NCBI GenBank assembly: GCA_947650365.1
Contig: OX393555.1
Location: 77,815,995-77,879,994 of the forward strand
Length of the DNA: 64,000 nucleotides
Direction of reading: 5' to 3'
DNA from: Chamaelirium japonicum
Lineage: Eukaryota > Streptophyta > Magnoliopsida > Liliales > Melanthiaceae
How positions within the stretch are numbered: position 1 is the stretch's first letter; each line of letters opens with the position of its first letter. A program made the position numbers and the translations under genes. Shown here piece after piece: positions 1 to 12,800 of the stretch. The notes beneath the pieces were generated by a model. The model worked only from the letters and a program-made list of their open reading frames with translations, did not search any database and had not been told where the DNA came from.

Positions 1-900
1 AACCCTGACTTTATCGAAGTTCAATTGCCTCAAGGGAGACCCAACTCTTCATATTCTAGCATTCAAACAAGCTTTGATGCCACACGAGGAGGAAAACAAC
101 GTACTTTACCGGACCTTCACTGATATCCTCGATAAGCCTTTTCTCGATTGATATCACAACCTTCGAGCTGAGTCGATCACACAGTTCAGAGTCCTTGCGA
201 ACCATTTCGTCCAGCATTATTAACTCAACCTCAAACCTGAGAAGAAACTTGATTCTCTTTATCGGTTGAGGATAAGAGCCGATAAGAGTCTTCGTAACTT
301 CACATGAAGATTCCGCAATGAGCATGCTGCTATTTCTGGACGACATCTTGACGACGAAGCCATCATGTTGGCCTTTCAAAATGCTCTATGATTCAATCTG
401 CACATCTACAACGACTTCATTCGTAATCCTCCACCTTCCCTCGGTGCGATGTTCGATCGGATCCAGCAGGAGATAGAGGTCAAAGACGACCAAACTGCTC
501 GAAAGGGACACGAGTCCGGATGACCACCCGTCAAAAGAGAAACGCCGAGACAAATGGCCAATGCTCATAATGCCGAAGTACCAGCACCTCCACCTGCAAA
601 GCGAGCAAGACAATATGGTCACAGATCACCTCCGAAGAAAATGACATTCACCGATTAGACCCTTCCGATCGAGCAAATTCTTGATCAAATTCAACATGAA
701 GAATTCCTTCGGCGGCCGAACCCTCTATAACCAGATACTAAACTCACCGCCAACAGATCTGTTTTCTATGACTTTTATTGCAGTCATGGCCATCCAACCA
801 CTTGATGCTTCTAACTAAAGTATTATTTAGAGGACCTCTTGCGTGAAGACCATCTTCAAGAATTCGTCAAGAATGGACTGGACCAACGCCAACCTTCTCA
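1..900 (+). pseudogene. gag: gag remnant, Tat-like element 1
   Basis: The plus-strand translation aligns with the C-terminal two thirds of the gag at 59635-61332, beginning at the KFNC..GDPTLHILAFKQAL block and running to the zinc-knuckle region near 765-815 and the following LEDLLRED block. Gag forms the particle and binds genomic RNA. Several in-frame stops, for example in the segment after FLD near 150 and after the knuckle, rule out function. The knuckle has lost its first cysteine (FYDFYCSHGH). The N-terminus lies outside the window. Confidence 0.8.
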
Positions 901-1107
901 GCAAAAGGGAAGGAAGCCTATTGGGTCTGCCATATCTCCTCTAGCTCATCGTCAGTCACCATGCGAGCTAACATCTTTGGCATCCATAGAGCATTGCACA
1001 ATCAAATGTTGACCGAGAAGGAAGTCGATCGGCAAGTTTGACACATCTTCAATGTTTACTCAACAGCGAACAAAGAAGACACTTGGGTCAAGAAACCCAC
1101 CAAGGGC

Positions 1108-1623
1108 TTGACATGGCCATCGATTGTCTTCAACGACTCAGACCTTCAAGGAGTGCACACTCCTCATTGGGATCCCCTGGTTATGCGGCTCATCATTAAC
1201 GGGAGTACCGTTGACCGAATCCTCATCGACGTCGGCAGCTCGATCGACATTATGTTCTCAGATTGCTTTAAGCGTCTGGGGCATAAGTATGTTCTCAATG
1301 TCGAGCAAAGCATGACCATGGCTGAATCCAGATTCACCCTGGACCTAAATAGAGAGATTCGAGTCTCCGTGAGGTTCTCCGTTGTCGAAGATACTTCCAA
1401 TTACAACATCATTCTCAAGCAACCTTTTCTTCACCAGATCAATGCTATATCCTCCTCATATCATCAACTTCTCAAATTGGTAACGAAAGAGGGCATTATC
1501 TGTATTCAAGGTGACCAACAAGTCATGCGATCTTGCGAGGTCGCTGCAGCAAAGACGGATCACAGAGTGGATCTTATACCACCAAAGCATCCAAGAGATG
1601 AAGCTGGCCCTTCTACGAGCTAG
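1108..1623 (+). pseudogene. aspartic protease region, Tat-like element 1
   Basis: This 171-codon open stretch contains the Tat-type block WPSIVFNDSDLQGVHTPH followed by the protease active-site region, here DVGSS instead of D-T/S-G-S. The following lines (TLDLNREIRVSVRF, NIILKQPFLHQINA) match the protease of the 49520-64000 element. The catalytic Asp is present, but the changed residue next to it and a deletion of about 10 residues after GHKY argue against activity. The frame is closed by a stop before RT. Confidence 0.8.
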
Positions 1624-1830
1624 CAACCAAAGGAGCCCCTACTATCAGAACCTCCATCTGTCGAGTTGGAGGCTTCACCTTCAATCGAAGAGATCACCTA
1701 AGTAAACATTAGTGGCGGTGATCTCCTTCGAGAGACATTCATCAGAACCAGTCTCAGCGACGCACAAGCTCGAGACATGGTATCCTTCCTCCAGTTCAAT
1801 ATCGACGTTTTCGCATGGTATTTCTAAGAC

Positions 1831-3042
1831 ATGCCCGGGATCAATTCGGATGATGCATGCCATCGACTCGCCATCAAAAAAGGAGCAAAACCTATAAAAC
1901 AAAAGCTCCAGATGATCCGGCCAGAGTGCTTACCTATGGTTCAAGAGGAGATCAACAAGTTGCTCGTGACAGGCTTTATTCATGAAGTAGAGTACCCAAC
2001 TTGGATCTCCAACATCGTTGCAGTTCCAAAGAAGAGTAGAAAGATCAGGGTCTACATTGACTTTACCAACCTCAATAAGGCTTGCCCCAAGACCCATTCC
2101 CCATGCTAAGAATAGACAGGCTCATTGATGCCACTACTGGCCACAAGCTCCTATCCTTCATGGATGGCTATTCAGGGTAAAACTAGATTCCTCTATATCT
2201 TGACGATCGAGAGAAAACATGCTTCATGACAGAAAGAGGCCTCTACTGCTACAATGTCATTCCCTTCTACCTCAAGAACGCTGGATCTACTTATCAGAGG
2301 CTAATCATAAAAATGTTCGAAGAATAAATTGGCCGTAACGTCATAGTCTATATTGACGATCTCCCCACCAAGAGTTGCAGTCATGAGGATCATCTCTTCG
2401 ATCTTACAGAGACATTCCAGGTCCTCCAAAAGTTTCATATGAAACTGAATCCAGCCAAGTGTGCCTTTATAAGTTCAATTGGGTAAATTCCTAGGTCATC
2501 TGGTAACTAGGAGGGGCATTGAAGCGAATCCCAATCAAATTCAAGCAATCCTCGAAATGCCTTCGCCCTCCAATAGGAAGGAGGTGCAACACCTCATAGG
2601 AAGACTAGTGGCCCTCAATCGATTCATCTCTAAATCTTTTGACAAGTACAAGACCCTCTTCAACATACTACGGAAAGCAAACACTTCAAGGTGGAATCTA
2701 ATTTGCGAGTAAGCCTTCCAAAGTGTCAAATACTATCTCACCCGGGCTCTTATCCTAACGGCTCCACTGTCAATAGAAAACCTCTGGCTCTATCTTACTG
2801 TCACTGATCAAGCTATCAGCACAGTTTTGGTCAGTAGAAGAGAAGGCATTGAGCGCCCCGTCTACTACATCAGCCATACTCTTCTTCCGGTAAAGACTCA
2901 CTATTTAAAGATTGAGAAAGTCACACTGGTACTACTAACGGCGTCGCTACGACTCCGATCCTACTTCGTTCCTTACGTGATCACGGTCGTCTCGGAACAT
3001 CCACTCAAAGAAATCCTCGATAGATCAATGGAGTTTATATAG
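1831..3042 (+). pseudogene. reverse transcriptase and start of RNase H, Tat-like element 1
   Basis: Fragments of the RT fold occur in order: the palm start (IRVYIDFTNLNKACPK near 2050), the FMDGYSG block near 2160, the catalytic box as YIDD at about 2350 in place of YVDD, the KLNPAKCAF block at 2450, the connection (RRGIEANPNQIQAIL, 2515) and the first RNase H (YYISHTLLPVKTHY, 2865). In-frame stops and frameshifts, such as the shift near 2095, split it into several reading frames. Homology stops abruptly near 3030, where a deletion removes the rest of the RNase H region. Confidence 0.85.
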
Positions 3043-3284
3043 CATGAAGAGAGATGATGCAATATTATCTAGCTCTAGTGCAGCACCACCAACAATGATT
3101 CTCTGATATCGAATTCGTGCAAATCCCAAGAGTAGAAAATCAAAAGTCGATGCTCTAGCCAACGCTGCCTCAGTACTCGGAGATCCTATTAAAGAAAGTA
3201 AAATTCAGATTAACTATCAAGAGTTGCCTAAAGCTACCATCAGACAACAACTCATTGCCACGGTGAAAGGTTGTGGGGGATGGA
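3043..3284 (+). pseudogene. C-terminal remnant of second RNase H and linker, Tat-like element 1
   Basis: The translation resumes at HEERMM and continues IPRVENQKSDALANAASVLG. This matches the end of the archaeal-type RNase H of the young element around its last catalytic Asp (D660 of the 825-codon pol ORF). About 165 codons of the homologue, including catalytic D548, E586 and D610, are missing. The linker to integrase is then interrupted by the solo LTR at 3285. Confidence 0.75.
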
Positions 3285-5405
3285 TGTTAGAATTGATATG
3301 TTCTAAGCTTGTAAAACTTTATGTTTTGAACTAATAAATAAAGGTTGATAGTTATTATATGAGATGCATATAGGTGCGTAACATAGTTACATGTTCTTTT
3401 AAGAATAGAGAGCTATGGTTATATGGTAGTCCACTGAGTAGAAAACTAAGTTGATTGGTCCTATATAATCTAAATCAGTTCACAGCTATGATCAGGTTGG
3501 TCACCTCATCATGATAAGCTGTTGGGGGTGACAGTTCATAGGGAGTCTTCACCATGGTCATCACTAGGCACAGTGTCTATGGTCGAACGGAATTAACACG
3601 ATGTACATATCAGTAAGCTGACACGGGTACACTAAGCCGTGTTTCTGCTTAGGGTAAATCAGTCCTAAACCCTAAGGAACCACGTCCGATGGACTAACCA
3701 GTTGAGTGGTGCTTTGGTGCACCAATGTGTGAGGATCCGAATACAGTGATCCAAAACTATGGTGTACTGGGTTACCCAGCTAGCATTGCATCAGTGTGTC
3801 ACTCCAGCAGGCCATCCATACCCTTGACGGGAGGTGCGTTCCTTGGTCTGACTTACATTGTACCAAACCCAGGCTTGGTGGTCATCCGTCTAACTGTTGA
3901 CCGGGTTTGATTACTCGATGGGGTAATCAGAGATACGATGTATAGGTCAACCTAGAAGGAAACAAGTCATATAAGCATTCAAGTCTGACGGTATTCTTCA
4001 CCGCTCGAAGTGCATCATGGCATCAAGTGGAGGAACAGCGAGTTTACCACTACTAAGCGGAGAGCAGGGGTATGACGGAGAACATAGTAAGTCCGGGTGA
4101 ATTGGAGTGCAACCTGTGTCGCACTCTGGGTGGCCACACAAGTTAACTCAAACTCAGAGGATCGATGGTATACTCAGGTAGTGTGTCGATCGAGCTTGAA
4201 TTAGAAGCCATGAACCCCGGTCCCTAAAGGTTCCACCTTATCCTTATTATGTATGGTTCTTGAACCATCTCCTCAGAACACAGTGAGCAATAAGAGAAAG
4301 AAAGAATTCTACGCTCCATGTGTGCTTAGCACTAAAGCACGGTAGATGCATAACTATATGTGAGTACTAAGGGGTAAGCCCGAGACTAGTACAGAGGCGC
4401 AAGTAGTTATCCCTAGCCATAAGTGAACTTCGCTGCATAGGTACGATGCACCAGGATATGTTGCGAGTTAAATAGTTAACTTTACTAGGGGCACCCTCCG
4501 GTAGACTTAGTTAATAGTGAAGTAACTGGTAAAGATCACTTAAGGAATGGTCACTAGGTCTCGTACACTAGAAATAGTCAAATTAAGGCATAAGGGTATT
4601 TTAGTAAAAATACACCATGGCAAACCCTCACTAGTGGCCGACCCTAGCAGTGAGAGACCATGCAGGGCCGGCCCCTATATTGTGGGGATAAGAATCCCCT
4701 ATTAATTGGCCTGTCCATAGGGATAGGGACATGGTTTGAATTGGTTAAATCCAAGTCCTAAAAGTGGAAAAAACGAATAAATAAAATAAGAGATAAAAGG
4801 GATATTTTTGGGGAGATTTTTGGGGGATGATCTTATGCCCTTGGAGCCTTATCCAAGGGGGTAGGACAACCCTTATAAAGGATCAAGGGGAGGCCGGCCA
4901 TGTGTGCTCCAAAAACTAAAACCCCCTCTCTCTCTTCTCCCTAGTTCTCTCTCTCATCTCTCCCTACTTCCCCGTTTGCGAATTCGTCTTTCTCGCGTGG
5001 AGTTTTGTAGAAGAAGAAAGGTTGTTCTTCAAAGGCACTTAGAGATCCGAGAGTGACGTACCATGCATCATGCGAGATCGAGTGAACAAGAAGGCATTAT
5101 ATTTCGGTATATCATCGGCTTCTTCGCAGACGATCTTCCGTCTCCATCGACAAAGAAGACAATTCTCCGCGGTTAAAAGATCTGCACAAAGGTATGAATA
5201 TTCTAATGCATAGATCTAGTGAGTCCTTTTATTTACATTCATGCTAGATAATCATTACACTAGATTGCCATTAGGTGCACACACTTACACACACATGTAG
5301 ATTAGTTTCAATGAAAGTTTAAATCATGTAACGTGCACCATGAACAGTCTTTTGACCACCTTATCGCTTCAACTGCAAACCTCTACTATAGTATTATTTC
5401 CAACA
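3285..5405 (+). repeat. solo LTR of a Ty1/copia-type element
   Basis: A 2121-bp insertion begins TGTTAGAA and ends TTCCAACA, the inverted TG..CA termini of an LTR, with no internal domain. It interrupts the linker between RNase H and integrase. Flanking 5-mers are ATGGA and TTGGA, a 5-bp target duplication with one mismatch. Bases about 3400-3960 are related to the copia LTRs at 13560-13960 and 47165-47800 (shared GGTGCTTTGGTGCACCAATG-type segment and GGGTTACCC). No protein is encoded. A solo LTR usually comes from recombination between the two LTRs of one element. Confidence 0.88.
4874..4880 (+). promoter_or_regulatory. TATA box of the solo LTR
   Basis: TATAAAG follows a GC-rich stretch and precedes an AGGGGAGGCCGGCC segment and a CT-rich tract. 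This is the expected position of the U3/R promoter in a plant copia LTR. Inferred from sequence only. Confidence 0.55.
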
Positions 5406-5410
5406 TTGGA

Positions 5411-6624
5411 GACATCCAACCTTCGCTTTTGCCTTAGCCAATGGACATTCAAATTGGAGACAGCTTATCCTTGACTTCTTCAAAGGCAAAATGTCTGATG
5501 ATCTGATCCAAGCCAAAAAACTCCAAAGGAAGCTCCCATTCTATTTCCTTCGAGAAGAAGATCTTTACTTCAAATCATATGGTGGAATACTTCTCAAATA
5601 TGTTAGTCCTGGGCAAACATAAACAATCTTAGCCAAAATCCATTCTGGAGCTTACGGTAATCATTCTGATGGAAGATCCCTTAAAGCCAAAATCAGACTC
5701 TAGGGCTACTACTGGCCAACCATGGCGAAAGACGCTCATTAGTTCATTCAAAGATGTGACCAATAGCAACGACACGTTCGAGTGATCCATCTCCCGACAG
5801 ATGAACTTCATCCTTTGATAAGTCCTATGCCTTTCCATCAGTAAGGGTTGGACTTCCTAGGCCCATTCCCTCCATCACCAAGAAAGAAAAAGTACTTATT
5901 ACTGGCCACAGACTACTTCACTAAGTGGGTCGAGGCCATGCCACTCTTCCAAGAAACCGACGATGAGGTTATTAAATTCATCAGACATAACATCTTCTCC
6001 AGATTTGGTATACCTCAAGTCCTTATCACAGACAACGGAGCTCAATTCGACTCAGATAAATTTAGGAAGTTTTGTCTAAACTATGGGATCAAAGTCTTCT
6101 ACTCCACACCAAGGTATCCGCAATGCAATGGTCAAGCCGAAGCCTCTAACAGAGCCATCATTGGTCTACTCAAAAAGAAGTTGGGTGATAAGAAAGGGTT
6201 ATGGGTGAAAGTCATGTCAGAGGTCCTATGGGCTATCGAACTAATCCATGATGATCATTGGATTTTCACCCTTCCGCTTAACCTATGGGTCAGAAGCAGT
6301 TCTTCCCACTGAAGCTATTTCTCTAACTCTGAAGACCAAAGCGGTAGAAGAAGGGATCAACAACAAACTTTGGATCAATGATCTCGATTTCTCAGAAGAG
6401 TTACGTGATCAAGCCACTATTTGTATCACCAACTATCAACAGAAAGTCAAGCAGGCTTCTCCAACACGAGGGAACATGGCAGTGGGTAGCTAGTTTCCAT
6501 CTGGAAAGGACCCTACATCATCGAATCCGTGGGAGGCAAAGGATCATATCGCCTAATCTTGCCAGAAGGAGATAGGCTATCAAGGGCTTGGAATGTTAGA
6601 CATCTCAAAATGTTTTATCCCTGA
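5411..6624 (+). pseudogene. integrase, Tat-like element 1
   Basis: After the solo LTR the frame resumes with the linker, the HHCC zinc-binding region (HSGAYGNHS near 5645; the CxxC region is broken by a stop) and a well-kept core at 5848-6312. The core has ATDYFTKW, ITDNG and NGQAEASNRA, giving the D, D, E catalytic triad. The C-terminal region (LPEGDRLSRAWNVRHLKMFYP-like) ends with TGA at 6622-6624. Stops and a frameshift near 6250 show that it is inactive. Confidence 0.88.
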
Positions 6625-6689
6625 TGTAAATCTTGTAATAAATAATGTCTGTTCCAACTTCAATCTTGTCCATGCCAGTTCTACGAATC

Positions 6690-7100
6690 CAAGTGACTAG
6701 ATAAATAGTTCTGATATTGTGATACATCATAACTCTTAATTGGCATATCGACCAATAGTTTGGGTGTTTGTGTTACAACACGACCCCTCACAGGCAGAAA
6801 CAAATAGTTTAGATGTTGTGATTCAGCAGAACTCTTAACTAGCAGATCGACCAATAGTTTGGATGTTTGTGTTGCGACATGACCCCTCACAGGCATAAAC
6901 AAATAGCTTTGATGTTGTGATACAATGCAACTCTTAACTGGCAGATCGACTAACAGTTTAGGTGTTTTGTGTTGCGATACAACCCCTCACAGGTAGAAAT
7001 AAATAGTTTGGATGTTGCGATACGGCACAACCCCAAACTATCAAATCAATAAATAACTTGGGTACTTGTGTTGTGACACAACCCCTAGCTGGCAGAAACA
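6690..7100. repeat. tandem repeats between pol and the antisense gene, element 1
   Basis: About four degenerate units of roughly 100 bp, each with AATAGTTTGGGTGTTTGTGT and CGACCCCTCACAGG cores. The reverse complement of the same core (GGGGTTGAGTCGCAACTC, CACCCAAAC) recurs three times at the equivalent place in the young element (55118-55330). The stretch lies tail-to-tail between pol and the antisense gene. No coding potential is visible. Confidence 0.75.
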
Positions 7101-7232
7101 TTCATTCATTCATTCGATGCAAGACATCAACCATTCCATCCAGAGCATTCCAATCAAATAGACAGTTTCATTCTATACATCCAAAAAAAAAAAATTCTAT
7201 CATTCAAAGTACAGGTACAAGAGTCGAATACA

Positions 7233-10063
7233 TCAAGGCTTAGTCACACTAGGCGCCCTAGACCTATCTCCATCGGAACCGCCATGAGCCTTGCTTGCCA
7301 CGGAAGCCTTCGAAGATTGGGCGCCACTGCTGTGAGCTAACCTGAGCACATCCATGGCCTTTTCAGCTGTCGACTTGTAGCTCTCTAAGTCGACGTTCAA
7401 CTGCTCAATCTCGAGCACGTGGGCCTCTTCTCTTGCGGTAGCCTTGGCCTTCAGCTGCTTGATCTCCTCGGTGCACTTGGAGGCTAGATTCTCTATCTTG
7501 AAGAACCTATTCTTAAGGCTCTGGAGGTCTTTATTTGCAGCTACATATTCGACCTCCATCTTCTTCTTAATATGCGCCTCATTGCGGGTCGACTGCTGAC
7601 TCGAGGATAGCTCTACTGATAGCTTCAACCTCTCATTGTCGTTAGCCTCCTGCAAAAGGGTATTCAAGTGGGCGATCTCGGCTGCAGCCTCCCTCTCACC
7701 GCCTTCTTAAATAGCCTATTGTTTAACTTCAGCAAGGCAGACATCTGCATTTCAACAGGGACAAATCAGATGGAAGTACAAATATCAAAGGCAAAGTCAA
7801 ACTGCTCACCATAACTTTGAGCCTATCCGATGACTCTTCAAGGGATGCGTCAGGCAGGTTGCAGAGCTTCCTCAACGCTCCATGGGACGGTTGATGTCTA
7901 CCTCACCTAAGTCCCGCAGCATAGGCTGTGGGCTGCTAGACGCACCTACATGCAAACCTTTCGAGTGTTTAGAGATGTTTGATTTCCAATTAAATCCAAG
8001 TGAGATGAAGAGTTAGAATTTACCCTTGCAGATAGAGCCTCCATGTGAAGGTTGAGCTGGTCCCTTCCCTTGATCTGATCCCTTCTCCTTAGGGGGTGGG
8101 AGTCTTCTTCACCAGGACAGCCACCGGGCTAGGCCGCTCCTACTCTTGCCCCGATGCCTTCATCCCAGGGGTTGGGATCGGTATGGCCATCTTCTTCTCT
8201 CCCTGACCCTCATCCCCCTTCAGTTTAGGGAGGGGGGACGTTGGGAGGCAACGAGGCCCCTCCTTCTTCGTGCATTTTGTCTGCCCCCTGGAGGAAGGCA
8301 GACATCAGAGCAACGGCCTCTACTGCTACCTTGGCCACATCGCTCCAAGGAGCTAACCTTGGCTTGTCGACTTTTGGGACTCCGCTACTTCCTCTTGTTG
8401 AGGCCTGCCCCATCAAGGCCTCACCCTAGCGATGACCTTCGGGCGCCACTTGGGAAACGGGCGTCGGGTTAAGTATAATGTCACTGCCCGAATATGTCAC
8501 TCTGATGCGCGTGGGATGCTTTAGAGTTTCAAAATGGTAGATAATCGGCACTTTCTTGCCGTCGTCAACCATATCGATCTCATCCTCCATTCGCCGAGCC
8601 TTAGCCTCGTCAATGGGAGGCACCTGGCTTGCACTAGGTGGGGTAAGGGGCACATCACCCTGATTCCTCATCCTTTCCTCTTCATCCCTTTCTTCCTCCT
8701 CCTCATCGTCATCCTCTTCTTCTTCTTTCTCTTCCTCCTCTTTCTCCTCCTCCTCTTCTTCATTTCCCTCTTCTTCTTTCTCTCTTTTCTTTTCCTTTTC
8801 TCCTTTGTCCTCCCCCTCGTGCTGCTGCTCCTCCTCTTTCTCCTCCTCTTTTTTTACCTCTTCCTTCTCTTCCTCCTCCTTCATGACCCTTCTCTTCTTG
8901 ACTTGGCCTCACCTAGTAACAACCAGCTTCTCTTCGTCTGGACCTGAGTGTCTTCTCTTGCCATACACCTTCTTCTCGGCCCAGACATATCGGACCACCC
9001 TGCCTGTCTCGGAATCCTCTTCGTAATTAAAGTACAAGGTGTCATTGTCCTCGTATCTCACCAGCAACCGAAGCATCAGATTGGCATTATCGTGGCGGAC
9101 TAGGCAGTTTATGAACTACTTCTATGACTGGGTCCCATAGGTCAACTCCAGAAATAGATTATCGATCGATCCGACCTGCTCGGATGACCAACAAAGGTTG
9201 CCTCCAGGTCCGTACCGCTCGACCTTCTTATGGATATGACTGCGAGGCATCTCCGGTACCGAATGAGGAGTCCACGTCCCAGAGATAGAGATAGGCCAAT
9301 CGGTGTATAGTTTATCTGAGGGGACTGGGTCGGTGATGGGGTGGAGAGCAGAGACACCGTGTAAGTTGTAGAAAGGACTATCCTTCCTCGAGACCCACTG
9401 ATAGTGGTAGAAGAAGTAGCCCAACTCAATCCTTGCCTGCTCCTTTTAAAGAATACTAGAGTAGTAGGCCCTCAACTTATCCTGGTGATCAGCCTTGCAG
9501 AAGGCATAGATGATCCTCCAAGCGTTCCTTGCCAGTTACCCGGGATAGAGTCCAGATGTATTCAACAATCTGGCCGCAAATGGGAGCAACAGTAGACGCA
9601 GCCGACAGTTGAGCTGGCCGATCGTCATGATGGTGCCCATGATATTCTCCTTGCTGACCACCTCTGTGTACACTAACCGATTGTCAATGCCAAAGGCAGC
9701 CTGTACCCCAGCAAGCGCTGGGCGATGGATTTCTTCGGTGAAGAACCCAAGCAGCCTCTCCCACTTCACCCTCTTCGCTTCAGTAGTCTTTCGACCGTTC
9801 CCGTACTCGAAGATAGGCTCCTCGGACAGAGGCTTCAACAGCCTCAACACAAACTCAGCCTTCAGGATGTGCTCCGGCTTGGTGGGAGCAGAGGCGAATC
9901 TGATGCCTAAGTGCCTCTTACTGAGGCTGCCCTTAGCCTTTCCCTTCCCTGCGATCTTTGGTGATGAAGGCTCAGCGGTAGCTTTCCTCTTCTTTGACCC
10001 ATATCGCTAAGAAGGCTTCACCTTCGGGGGGATGATATTCTTGGTGTAGCTTATGGAGGCCAT
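7233..10063 (-). pseudogene. antisense auxiliary gene of Tat-like element 1 (decayed, three exons)
   Basis: Reading leftward from an ATG at 10063, blocks match the young antisense gene at 52109-54923: EENIMGTIMTIGQLN-like and LLNTSGLYPG (9536-9850), GYFFYHYQW and IDNLFLELT (9122-9424), then a Glu-rich acidic stretch and an NPTPVSQVAPE block (8426-8884). A short exon at about 7945-7810 has an AG acceptor and a G|GTGAGC donor. The last exon, 7744-7233, encodes a coiled coil ending in an SKASVASKAHGGS-type tail. Both intron positions agree with the young copy. Frameshifts and stops in the first exon, including one within 20 codons of the ATG, disable it. An ATTTAAAT motif about 100 bp upstream is at most a weak TATA. 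Confidence 0.82.
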
Positions 10064-10379
10064 CACGACTAATCGAAAGAGCAGAGAACAAAGAGCAGAG
10101 AGCAGGAAGCAAAAAAGTGAGAAATTTTCTAACAGCCTGGGAAAAAATGAACTCCAAGAAAGGATTTAAATGTCCCAAAAAACTTGGCAAGAAAATCTAG
10201 GTGACTCATGGCTCCACCAGACTGGCGGATGACGAAGCGACAGGCCAGACGAATCGACTGGCCAGCCGAATCGACAGGCCAGACAAATCGATAGGCCAGA
10301 CAAATCAACAGGCTAGACGAAACACCAACTCCATCTCACCCGATCGATAGGCAGACGATCGGGTAGAATTTCAAAGGAT

Positions 10380-12800
10380 CATCCAAGAAGACTTCCCCGA
10401 TCGACAGGCAGAAAATCGGGTGAATTTCCACAGGATCGGGCAAAAAACTTGGTTTTTTACCCGATCGCCCAAAGTCCCACCGGTTGAAAATGTTCGATCG
10501 GACAATTTTGACCGATCGGCCAAGATGACTTCCCGATTGACAGGTAGATGATCGAGTGAATTTTCAAAGGATCGGGCAAAAAATTTGGTTTTTTACCCGA
10601 TCGCCCCAAGTCCTACCGGTTGAAAATGTCCGATCGGACAATTTTGACTCATCGGCCAAGAACACTTCCCCGATCGACAGGCAGACGATCGGGTGAATTT
10701 CCAAAGAATCGAGTAAAAAACTTGGTTTTTTACCCGATCGCCCCAAGTCCCACCGGTTGAAAATATCCAATTGGACAATTTTGACCGATCGGCCAAGAAG
10801 ACTTCCCTGATCGACAGGCAGACGATCGGGTGAATTTCAAAAGAATCGGGCAAAAACCTAGGTCTTTTACCCGATCCCCAAAGTCTTTCCAGTTGAAAAT
10901 GTCCGATCGAACAATTTTGATCGATCGGCCAAGAAGACTTCTCTGATCAACAGGCAGATGATCGGGTGAATTTGCAAAGGATCTTGCAAAATACTTGGTT
11001 TTTTATCCAATCGTCCCTAGTCCCATCGGTTGAAAATATCCGATCGAACAATTTTAACCGATCGACCAAGAAGACACCCGATCAGTCAACTTTGATCGAT
11101 CGGTCGAAGACTTCACCCGATCAACAGGCAGACGAACAGGTGAATTTCCAAAGGATCGGGCAAAAATCTTGAGTTTTTAACCGATCGCCCCAAGTTCCAC
11201 TGGTTGAAAACACCCAATTGGTCAACTTTGACTAATCGGTAGAAGACACCCGATCGACCGACTTTGACTGATCGGTCGAAAACTTCACCCGATCGACAGG
11301 CAGACGATCGGGTGAATTTCCAAAGGATCGAGCAAAAAACTTGATTTTTTACCCGATTGCCCCAAGTCCACCGGTTGAAAATGTCCGATCGAACAATTTT
11401 GACCGATCGGCCAAGAAGACTTCCTCGATCAACAGGCAGACGACCGAGTGAATTTTCAAAGGATCAGGCAAAAAACTTGGTTTTTTACCCGATCGCCCCA
11501 AATCCCACTGGTTGAAAATATCTGATCGGACAATATTGACCGATCGGCCAAGAAGACACCCGATCGGTCGACTTTGACCGATCAGTCGAAGACTTCACCC
11601 GATCGACAAGAAGACGATCAGGTGAATTTCAAAAAGATCGGGCAAAAAACTTGAGTTTTACCCGATCGCCCCAAGTTCCACCGGTTGAAAACACCCGTTC
11701 TGCCAACTTTGACCGATCGGTAGAAGACACCCGATCGGTCGACTTTGATCGATCGGTCAAAAACTTCACCCGATCGACAGGAAGACGATCGGGTGAATGT
11801 CCAAATGATCGAACAAAAAACTTGAGTTTTTACCTGATCGCCCCAAGTGCACCGGCTGAAAATATTCGATCGGTCAACTTTGACCGATCGATAGAAGACA
11901 CCCGATCGGCCGACTTTGACTGATCGATCAGTGACTTCACCCAATTGATAGGCAGATGATCGGGTGAATTTCAAAATGATCGGGCAAAAAACTTAAAGTT
12001 TTTATCCGATCGCCCCAAATTCTACCGGTTGAAAACACCCGATCAGTCAACTTTGACCGATCGGTAGAAGACACCCGATCGGTCGAAAACTTCGATAAGC
12101 AGACAATTGGGTGAATTTCCAAAGGATCGGGCCAAAAACATGAGTTTTTACCCGATCGCCCCAAGTTCCACCAATTGAAAACACCCGATCGGTCAACTTC
12201 GACTGATCGGTAGAAGACACCAATCGGTCGACTTTGACCGATCGGTCGAAAACTTCACTCAATTGATAGACATACAATCGGGTGACTTTTCGAAGGATCG
12301 AGCAAAAAACTTGAGTTTTTTATCCGATCGCCCCAAGTTCTACCGGTTGAAAACACCCGATCCGTCAACTTTGACTTATCGGTAGAAGACACCCGATCGG
12401 TCGACTTTAACCGATCGGTCGAAAACTTTACTTGATCGACAGATAGATGAGCAGGTGAATTTCCAAAGGATCGAGCAAAAAACTTGAGTTTTTACCCGAT
12501 CGCCCCAAGTTCCACCGATTGAAAACACCAGATCGATCAACTTTGACCGATCGGTCGAAGACACTCGATCGATCGACTTTGACTGATCGGTCGAAGACTT
12601 TACCCAATCGACAGGCAGACAATCAGGTGAATTTTCAAAGGATCGGGCAAAAAACTTAGTTTTTTGCCTGATCGACCAAAGTTATATAGGTCGACAACAC
12701 CCGATCGGTCAATCTTGACCGATCGGTCACCAATACTCGAGCGGTCAATTTTGACCGATCGGTCGACATTAACCGATCGGTAGGTCTTGACCAATCGGTT
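10380..12800. repeat. GATCGG-rich tandem array in the LTR of element 1
   Basis: Many degenerate units built from CCCGATCGACAGGCAGACGA, GGATCGGGCAAAAAACTTGG, CCCCAAGTCCCACCGGTTGA and TTTTGACCGATCGGCCAAG. The spacing is about 137 bp on the left (10434, 10569, 10707, 10845). Longer units on the right carry extra GACCGATCGGTC palindromes. Long open frames through it on either strand (DRSVKVDRS-type proteins) are by-products of the repeat. Confidence 0.88.

Noticed and set aside
3725..3910. 61-codon frame in the solo LTR and the similar 100-codon frame at 47500
   Set aside because: Both lie in related LTR sequence without start context or motif; the shared peptide reflects DNA homology.
8534..8947. 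137-codon Phe/Leu-rich plus-strand frame resembling a membrane protein
   Set aside because: It is the complement of the Glu-rich acidic linker of the antisense pseudogene, so the hydrophobicity is a shadow.
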